The translations under genes and the position numbers were made by a program. DNA of 27,847 bases, from the NCBI GenBank assembly GCA_029939535.1, contig JAOZST010000031.1, positions 1-27,847 of the forward strand, read 5' to 3'. The first letter of the stretch is position 1. Each line of letters begins with the position of its first letter. This stretch comes from NBML01 sp029939535 (GTDB lineage: Bacteria; Desulfobacterota; Desulfobacteria; Desulfobacterales; Desulfobacteraceae). Shown here in pieces: positions 23,160-27,847 of the stretch. The notes below the pieces were generated by a model. It made no database searches and was not told the origin of the DNA. It saw nothing but the letters and a program-made list of their open reading frames with translations.

Positions 23160-24854
23160 TCACTGTTTCGGATATTCACCAAATACGCGGTCCAATTTTT
23201 CATCCTCAACATCGAACCTGGTATCGTTGGGTGGCAATGGTTCAGTTGCCATAAATTCGGGCAAGCGGTCATGACCCGGACCGATACCGGCCTTTCGGTT
23301 AAACATGTTCTCTGTCCAGAGGGCATCCTGACCAATGCAGCGGATGTCTTTCTTTGTGGGGGAACAACCTGTATATGGCCCAGCCAGTCTGGCAAAAAGC
23401 CCGTATTCGGCTCGAAGTCCCGTGAACTGGCATAATCCCAGGCTGTCGGCAATAAGATTATTAATCTGGTTTTCACGGGAGGACTCAATATGTCCATCTT
23501 TTGACAATGGATTTTCTTTAACAAATCCTGCAGTATGATCAGCTCCCTGAGGGCTTGTAGCAAATGTCACACCAAGTCCCTTAACAGCGCGTGCACACCA
23601 TCCAGGGAGAGACTGACCTTTAACAGCCGGTACCCGTGGGATACCAAATACTTTTCCTGTAACGGAGGCCCCCTGGCCTAAAACTCTACCTAATACTGAG
23701 CCACGCCCTATCTCATCAACGAGTTCAACCGCCCGCCTGTCATTGCCAAAATCAAATAAATCGGCCTGTGTCAGTATGCCAAGCGTCGCCCCTGTTTCAA
23801 TGGTGTCCAACCCGTAATCATCACACTGAAAATCTAATTTTGCTATGGTATCCAGATCGTCAATATCCAGATTGGATCCCATTAGAGCAATTGTTTCATA
23901 CTCTAAACTCGACGTGAGGTAATTGCCCTGTTCATCATTAAATATATTAGAGCAACGGATCACACATCCCTTCATGCAGGGGTGTCCCATTTGTCCCCCA
24001 CGCTGCCGGATCAGTTCCTGGAGCCGTTCTGAGTTGATGGCGTCTTTTTTTTCATAGGAGCCGGCTGTGAAATTACGTGTCGGCATGCTGCCCATGGCGT
24101 TACTCATATCCACCATACCGGCTGTACCGGATTCCCGCCAGAATACAGTCTTCTTACTGGATTGTAACAATTTGGTATACTCCTTAACCGCCTTTGAAAA
24201 CGCCGGGGTATCCACGCCTTTCAGTGGCTTGGCTCCCTGGGGATCAATAACGATGGCCTTAAGCCCTTTTGCCCCCATGACTGCGCCTATACCGCCCCGG
24301 GCAGCGTGGCGGCATGGTCGCCCCTCGACATCCGTTACTGCAACGGTGGATGCTGCCATTTTCATTTCACCGCAGGGACCAATGGACATGGTACAGACAT
24401 CTTGACCGAACCGGTCTCTTAAGTGCATAGCGGTTTCATAATTGCCCAGCCCTTTTAGTTCAGCAAAATCGACAAGTTTTACTGAATCCCCTTTAATGAC
24501 GATAACTTTGGGCACATCTGTGAGGGATTCCCCCTTGATGACAATGGCTCCGATGGATAATCGGCCTAACATAGTGCCGGCCATACCGCCCACATTGGAT
24601 TCTTTAATACCGCCTGTCAATGGACTTTTAGCACCAATTGACAGACGCCCGGCCGAGGGAAGGGTGGAACCTGCAAAAAGGCCAGGTGCGATAACGAGCC
24701 GGTTATGGGGGCCAAGCGGATGACAGGCCGGCAGTACTTCTTCAGATAAAACAGCATCAACCAATGCACGTCCCCCAAGCCAGGCGGCTTCTTTTGGAAG
24801 GCTTTGCTGTTCAATTTTCTGCTGTTCCATGTCAATAGTTATTCTGTATCTCAC
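23160..24854 (-). CDS. Aldehyde ferredoxin oxidoreductase family protein
   Basis: A 564-residue AOR-family enzyme, expected to carry a tungsten (or molybdenum) bis-pyranopterin and one 4Fe-4S cluster and to oxidise an aldehyde to the acid with ferredoxin. The N-terminal domain has RLSIGAKSPLTGGIKESNVG (70-89), and ARGGIGAVMGAKGLKAIVI (185-203) is the family signature. Cluster cysteines are C293, C297, C301 in CMKGCVIRC and C475 in LCQFTG. The first three are spaced Cx3Cx3C rather than the Cx2Cx3C I recall from the Pyrococcus enzyme. The start is GTG at 24854, with AAGGAG about 11 nt upstream. It lies downstream of a class III aminotransferase, which could supply an aldehyde. Confidence 0.9.
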   Translation of the reverse strand: MRYRITIDMEQQKIEQQSLPKEAAWLGGRALVDAVLSEEVLPACHPLGPHNRLVIAPGLFAGSTLPSAGRLSIGAKSPLTGGIKESNVGGMAGTMLGRLSIGAIVIKGESLTDVPKVIVIKGDSVKLVDFAELKGLGNYETAMHLRDRFGQDVCTMSIGPCGEMKMAASTVAVTDVEGRPCRHAARGGIGAVMGAKGLKAIVIDPQGAKPLKGVDTPAFSKAVKEYTKLLQSSKKTVFWRESGTAGMVDMSNAMGSMPTRNFTAGSYEKKDAINSERLQELIRQRGGQMGHPCMKGCVIRCSNIFNDEQGNYLTSSLEYETIALMGSNLDIDDLDTIAKLDFQCDDYGLDTIETGATLGILTQADLFDFGNDRRAVELVDEIGRGSVLGRVLGQGASVTGKVFGIPRVPAVKGQSLPGWCARAVKGLGVTFATSPQGADHTAGFVKENPLSKDGHIESSRENQINNLIADSLGLCQFTGLRAEYGLFARLAGPYTGCSPTKKDIRCIGQDALWTENMFNRKAGIGPGHDRLPEFMATEPLPPNDTRFDVEDEKLDRVFGEYPKQ

Positions 24855-24928
24855 AAGCTTACTCTCTCCTTAGGAATCGTTATAAATTAGTTAAGGGCAA
24901 AGCTGCGCATTGCCTTTGCTTACATTTT

Positions 24929-24967
24929 GTTTTCAAAATACCCAACGGTTTCAAGGGTTTTGAAAAC
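24929..24967. repeat. Long inverted repeat between aminotransferase and AOR genes
   Basis: GTTTTCAAAA-TA-CCC (24929-24943) pairs with GGGTTTTGAAAAC (24955-24967): 13 base pairs with a 2-nt bulge and an 11-nt loop. A weaker GCAAAG/CTTTGC dyad (24898-24919) lies beside it. In the direction of transcription (minus) no clear U-run follows, so it may serve as an attenuator, an mRNA processing or stability element rather than a full terminator. Confidence 0.55.
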
Positions 24968-24996
24968 AATTATGTAGAGTTATTTTTGAGCCTACC

Positions 24997-26340
24997 CTAA
25001 GGTTTGAACTCTATCATGGCATTTTTAATCGCCAATAATATTTCATCTGCATCCTCTTTAGTTGTGATAAGCGGAGGCGCAACCTGTATACGGCTGCCAC
25101 CGGGACGTACAATGACACCCTTATCCTTTATGGCTTTTGCCAGTTTCTTTTCTGCCTTGTTTTTAAAGGGTTCTCTTGTTTTTTTGTCCTGCACGATCTC
25201 AAATCCCAGCATCAGACCCATTCCCTGAACCTGCCCGACAAACGGAAATTCTTCCTGGAATTTTAGGAGTTCATCAAGCATGTATTTGCCTATTTTAGCG
25301 GAATTTTCCACCAATTTTTCTTCAACAAGTATGTCTAGATTCTTCTGTGCAACTGCACAGGATACTGGATGGGCGCCACATGTATGCAAATGTGGAAAAT
25401 AATCTGAACCGAGCATTCCCTGGAATATTTTTTCTGTGAATGCCACCCCGGAAAAAGGCAGGGCCGAACTGATCATGCCTTTTGACATACACAGCATATC
25501 CGGCGGTGCATCCCAGTTCTGACAACCAAAATTTTTTCCGGTTCTCCCAAATCCGGTCATCACTTCATCCATGATAAACAACACTTCATATTCATCACAA
25601 ATTTCTCTTATTTTAGGAAAATATTCCGGCGGTGGACAAATGGAGCCTGTAACACCGTAAATAGGTTCGGCAACAAATGCGGCGATTTTATCCTTCCCCT
25701 CTTTTTCAATGGTATCTGCCAGCGCCTGTGCACACTCCATATCACAACCGGGATAATCCTTGCCAAAGGGGCAACGATAACAATAACATTCAGCAGTACT
25801 GATAATATCCGAATTGGGGGAACCGATTTTATTATGGAACCTGTCAATCCCGGTGGCCCACATGGTCACCATGTTAAGTCCGTGATAAGACAGCTTCCTG
25901 CTGATAATCTTGTTTTTATTCGCGTACCCTTTTGTCGCCCAGTAGAATCGGGCCATTTTATAGGCTGTTTCATTTGCTTCAGCCCCGCTGTTGGCGAAAA
26001 AAAATCGTCCTAATCCCTCTGGTGTAAACTGGGCCAGCGCATGGGCATAATCAATTGCTGCAGTACTGGTGACACCGGACCATGATCCTGTATAGCTGAG
26101 CTTTGTCATCTGCTCTTTTGCCGCTTCAGCCAGTTCAACGCGGCTATAGCCAATATTTGTGCACACCGCACCCCCCAGGGCATCGATATATTCTTTTCCA
26201 TGAATATCTTTTATTCTGATCCCGGAAGCTGAGTCCACTATCATTGGTGTCCCGTTTTCATTAAAATCATTCAGGATGACACCACCATGAAGCATGTGGC
26301 GCTTGTCTTTTTCTATCCACCCATTATTAACATCGTTCAT
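24997..26340 (-). CDS. Class III PLP aminotransferase
   Basis: A 447-residue fold-type I aminotransferase. FFANSGAEANETAYKMARFY (114-133), FIMDEVMTGFGRTGK with D258 binding the PLP ring nitrogen, and MSKGMISSALP with PLP lysine K287 define the class. Members transfer amino groups from omega-amines, beta-amino acids, taurine or polyamines to a keto acid, giving aldehydes or oxo-acids. Residues 185-203 carry five cysteines (C185, C187, C190, C199, C203) in an insertion found in part of the family. GGAGG lies 7 nt before the ATG. The next gene codes for an aldehyde oxidoreductase, which fits an amine-to-aldehyde-to-acid route. The exact amine is not decided by sequence. Confidence 0.92.
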   Translation of the reverse strand: MNDVNNGWIEKDKRHMLHGGVILNDFNENGTPMIVDSASGIRIKDIHGKEYIDALGGAVCTNIGYSRVELAEAAKEQMTKLSYTGSWSGVTSTAAIDYAHALAQFTPEGLGRFFFANSGAEANETAYKMARFYWATKGYANKNKIISRKLSYHGLNMVTMWATGIDRFHNKIGSPNSDIISTAECYCYRCPFGKDYPGCDMECAQALADTIEKEGKDKIAAFVAEPIYGVTGSICPPPEYFPKIREICDEYEVLFIMDEVMTGFGRTGKNFGCQNWDAPPDMLCMSKGMISSALPFSGVAFTEKIFQGMLGSDYFPHLHTCGAHPVSCAVAQKNLDILVEEKLVENSAKIGKYMLDELLKFQEEFPFVGQVQGMGLMLGFEIVQDKKTREPFKNKAEKKLAKAIKDKGVIVRPGGSRIQVAPPLITTKEDADEILLAIKNAMIEFKP

Positions 26341-26443
26341 AACAGATCCTCCATATTATTTAATTTAATTTTTCAATGATAATATCGTATTAAAGCTGTG
26401 CACATAGTGGAGAATAATCCATTCCAAAGCTTTGCGCGAAGGC

Positions 26444-26467
26444 TGACAGGGCAATATATCCCTGACA
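26444..26467. repeat. Hairpin between response regulator and aminotransferase genes
   Basis: TGaCAGGG (26444-26451) and CCCTGaCA (26460-26467) form a stem with one mismatch around an 8-nt loop in the 151-bp gap. No T-run follows in the minus direction. It may be an operator or part of an mRNA leader. Confidence 0.3.
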
Positions 26468-26491
26468 TAATTAGTCCCTTTGGCAAATCCT

Positions 26492-26989
26492 TTAAAACTT
26501 GTTTCTTAGTTTCTTTTCCCAGAAGCTTTTTTCCTTTTCTCTCCAGTCCGTGCCGTGGAATTTCTTATCAAAAAATCCGCCTAAACGATCAAACAGTTGT
26601 ATCCATGGATTTTTCCGGGTTTCAACAGCTGTCAGTACATCTGCGACAAAAAGATCAATATCACTCATCTTTTCCTTGGGTACAAAGTAGGCAGCTCCTT
26701 TCCTGGCTGCTTCTTTAAGATTTTTTTCATCCAGGGCATTCGCAGTCAGCATCAGGGCTGGTATCCCTTTTTTATTGGCGGCTTCCAGCAGGTCAAATCC
26801 ATCTACCCCCATGATATCCAGAATCACCATGTCGTAATTTACAGAAACCAGCAGTTCATACCCATCAGAAAAGCTTGTTGCTGTATCGATGCGGCAGGTT
26901 TGTAAAATTTCAACCAGGGATTCGAGCACATCAGGCTCATCATCAACGATGAGAATCGTTTTATTTCTAATAATGTCTGCTGAGTTCAT
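26492..26989 (-). CDS. Receiver-only response regulator, paralogue of 9553-10080
   Basis: A 165-residue protein with one receiver domain: D16-D17, phosphoacceptor D58 in LDIMG, T82 and K105, at the same residue numbers as in the paralogue at 9553 and alignable without gaps through the receiver. The tail again carries a tryptophan-rich motif, DWREKEKSFWEKKLRNKF, and no output domain. AAAGGA lies about 8 nt before the ATG. It lies 46 bp after the TRAP permease gene and 151 bp before the aminotransferase gene, all on the same strand, which suggests that the catabolic cluster is tied to the same signalling family. No kinase gene is adjacent. Confidence 0.9.
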   Translation of the reverse strand: MNSADIIRNKTILIVDDEPDVLESLVEILQTCRIDTATSFSDGYELLVSVNYDMVILDIMGVDGFDLLEAANKKGIPALMLTANALDEKNLKEAARKGAAYFVPKEKMSDIDLFVADVLTAVETRKNPWIQLFDRLGGFFDKKFHGTDWREKEKSFWEKKLRNKF

Positions 26990-27035
26990 CCGGGGTTCCT
27001 TTATTTAATAACATCCATAAATTGCCTCGATTACA

Positions 27036-27847
27036 TTAAAATGCAGTATTTGGAAGCCAGGTAGCGATTTTTGGAAATACCATCACAAGTATCAATACAA
27101 ATAACTGGATGAGAACAAATGGTGGCACAGACCGCCAGATATCCCGGGTCGACACCCCTGCAGGCACAACCCCTTTCATCATGATCAATGCCCATCCAAA
27201 AGGCGGAGTCAGATATGCCACCTGCATGTTCAGGATAAACAGAATTGAGAACCATATCGGATCAAATCCAAGCATTCGTGCAATGGGAAGCATGATGGGG
27301 GCACAGATGGTGACAACAGCATAATCATCCATGAACATCCCGAATATAAGCAATACCAGCTGCATGCAGATCAAAACAAGGTAGCGGCTCACCTCAAGAG
27401 ATTCAATAAATTCTATAAGCATGTCCTGGGCACCGGCGGTGGTATAAAAAACTCCGAACAAGGTTGCCGGGATCAGTATCCAGAGAGCCATTCCCGTAAT
27501 TTTTAATGTCTGCCTGCATGAATCCTGAATCATCTTCCAGGTCAGTTTGCGATGGATTCCGCAGATGAGCATTGATCCCAATGCTCCAATGCCTGCAGCT
27601 TCAGTGGGAGTGGCAGCACCAATGAAGATGGACCCCAATACCAGGAAGACAAGCATACCGGGCAGAAAAATTTCACCCAGTGCTTTCCATCGCATGGCCC
27701 AGGAGACTGATATTTCAGGTTTAGGTAGTTCCTCTGGTCTGATAATACCCGTAAATATGATATAGAATACATACAGCGTCGCCAGGATGAATCCGGGAAC
27801 AATACCGCCAAAGAAGAGTTTGCCAATGGAGATCCTGGCAATAAAGG
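27036..27847 (-). CDS. dctM: TRAP transporter large permease DctM (5' end outside window)
   Basis: About 270 codons, open to the right edge; the frame continues upstream of the first internal ATG (27695), reading KLFFGGIVPGFILATLYVFY and so on to 27847. GAATPTEAAGIGALGS, GMFMDDYAVVTICAPIMLPI and YLTPPFGWALIMMKGV are typical of the DctM subunit of the mannitol/chloroaromatic-type TRAP group, with many membrane helices. It imports an organic anion with sodium, together with a small DctQ subunit and a periplasmic binding protein that should lie beyond the right edge. It is probably the transporter for the substrate handled by the aminotransferase and AOR downstream. Confidence 0.92.
   Translation of the reverse strand, partial: FIARISIGKLFFGGIVPGFILATLYVFYIIFTGIIRPEELPKPEISVSWAMRWKALGEIFLPGMLVFLVLGSIFIGAATPTEAAGIGALGSMLICGIHRKLTWKMIQDSCRQTLKITGMALWILIPATLFGVFYTTAGAQDMLIEFIESLEVSRYLVLICMQLVLLIFGMFMDDYAVVTICAPIMLPIARMLGFDPIWFSILFILNMQVAYLTPPFGWALIMMKGVVPAGVSTRDIWRSVPPFVLIQLFVLILVMVFPKIATWLPNTAF

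Noticed and set aside
23060..23563. 167-residue minus-strand frame overlapping the AOR 3' end
   Set aside because: Most of it lies within the AOR gene in another phase, and its end is merely translated tandem repeat.
26425..26434. CAAAGCTTTG palindrome
   Set aside because: Ten bases only, and expected by chance in a window of this size.

Overview
The window looks like chromosome of an anaerobic, probably sulfate-reducing deltaproteobacterium (Desulfobacterales-like). This is inferred from the gene content: a tungsten/molybdenum aldehyde:ferredoxin oxidoreductase homologue, a CoA-disulfide-reductase/rhodanese fusion, a LivG/LivH transporter with an embedded acyl-CoA ligase, stand-alone receiver proteins and a cysteine-tailed PAS histidine kinase. 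No rRNA, tRNA, CRISPR array, IS element or phage gene was seen.

Layout. (1) 1-5026, minus strand: the 3' part of a branched-chain-amino-acid-type ABC operon (livG, an AMP-forming acyl-CoA ligase, livH running off the left edge), preceded by a second, divergent acyl-CoA ligase under its own putative promoter. (2) 5199-10080: signalling block with a large PAS-PAS-GAF histidine kinase (-), a small sensorless histidine kinase (+), a Phd/VapC-type toxin-antitoxin pair (+) and a receiver-only response regulator (-). A decayed copy of the response regulator's 3' end lies on the other side of the toxin-antitoxin pair. (3) 10192-14304, minus: threonine catabolism (tdh-kbl) and a CoA-disulfide reductase/rhodanese flavoprotein. 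(4) 14625-16649, plus: an orphan long-form urocanate hydratase behind a strong promoter with a HutC-like palindrome. (5) 16659-17647, minus: a permease split into two overlapping half-genes. (6) 17988-20862, plus: branched-chain aminotransferase, XRE-cupin regulator and acyl-CoA dehydrogenase, probably one transcription unit. (7) 20964-27847, minus: TRAP large permease (cut by the right edge), a second receiver-only regulator, class III aminotransferase, AOR-family oxidoreductase, UPF0261/Tm-1-like protein and Cof-type HAD hydrolase.

Taken together the window is mostly amino acid and carboxylic acid catabolism. Import (Liv ABC, TRAP), transamination (IlvE, class III), CoA activation (two ligases), oxidation (acyl-CoA dehydrogenase, AOR) and threonine and histidine breakdown sit side by side, with local regulators. 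The region most likely to hold an undescribed pathway is block 7: a transporter, an aminotransferase that would make an aldehyde or keto product, an aldehyde oxidoreductase and two poorly understood proteins. Its substrate cannot be read from the sequence.
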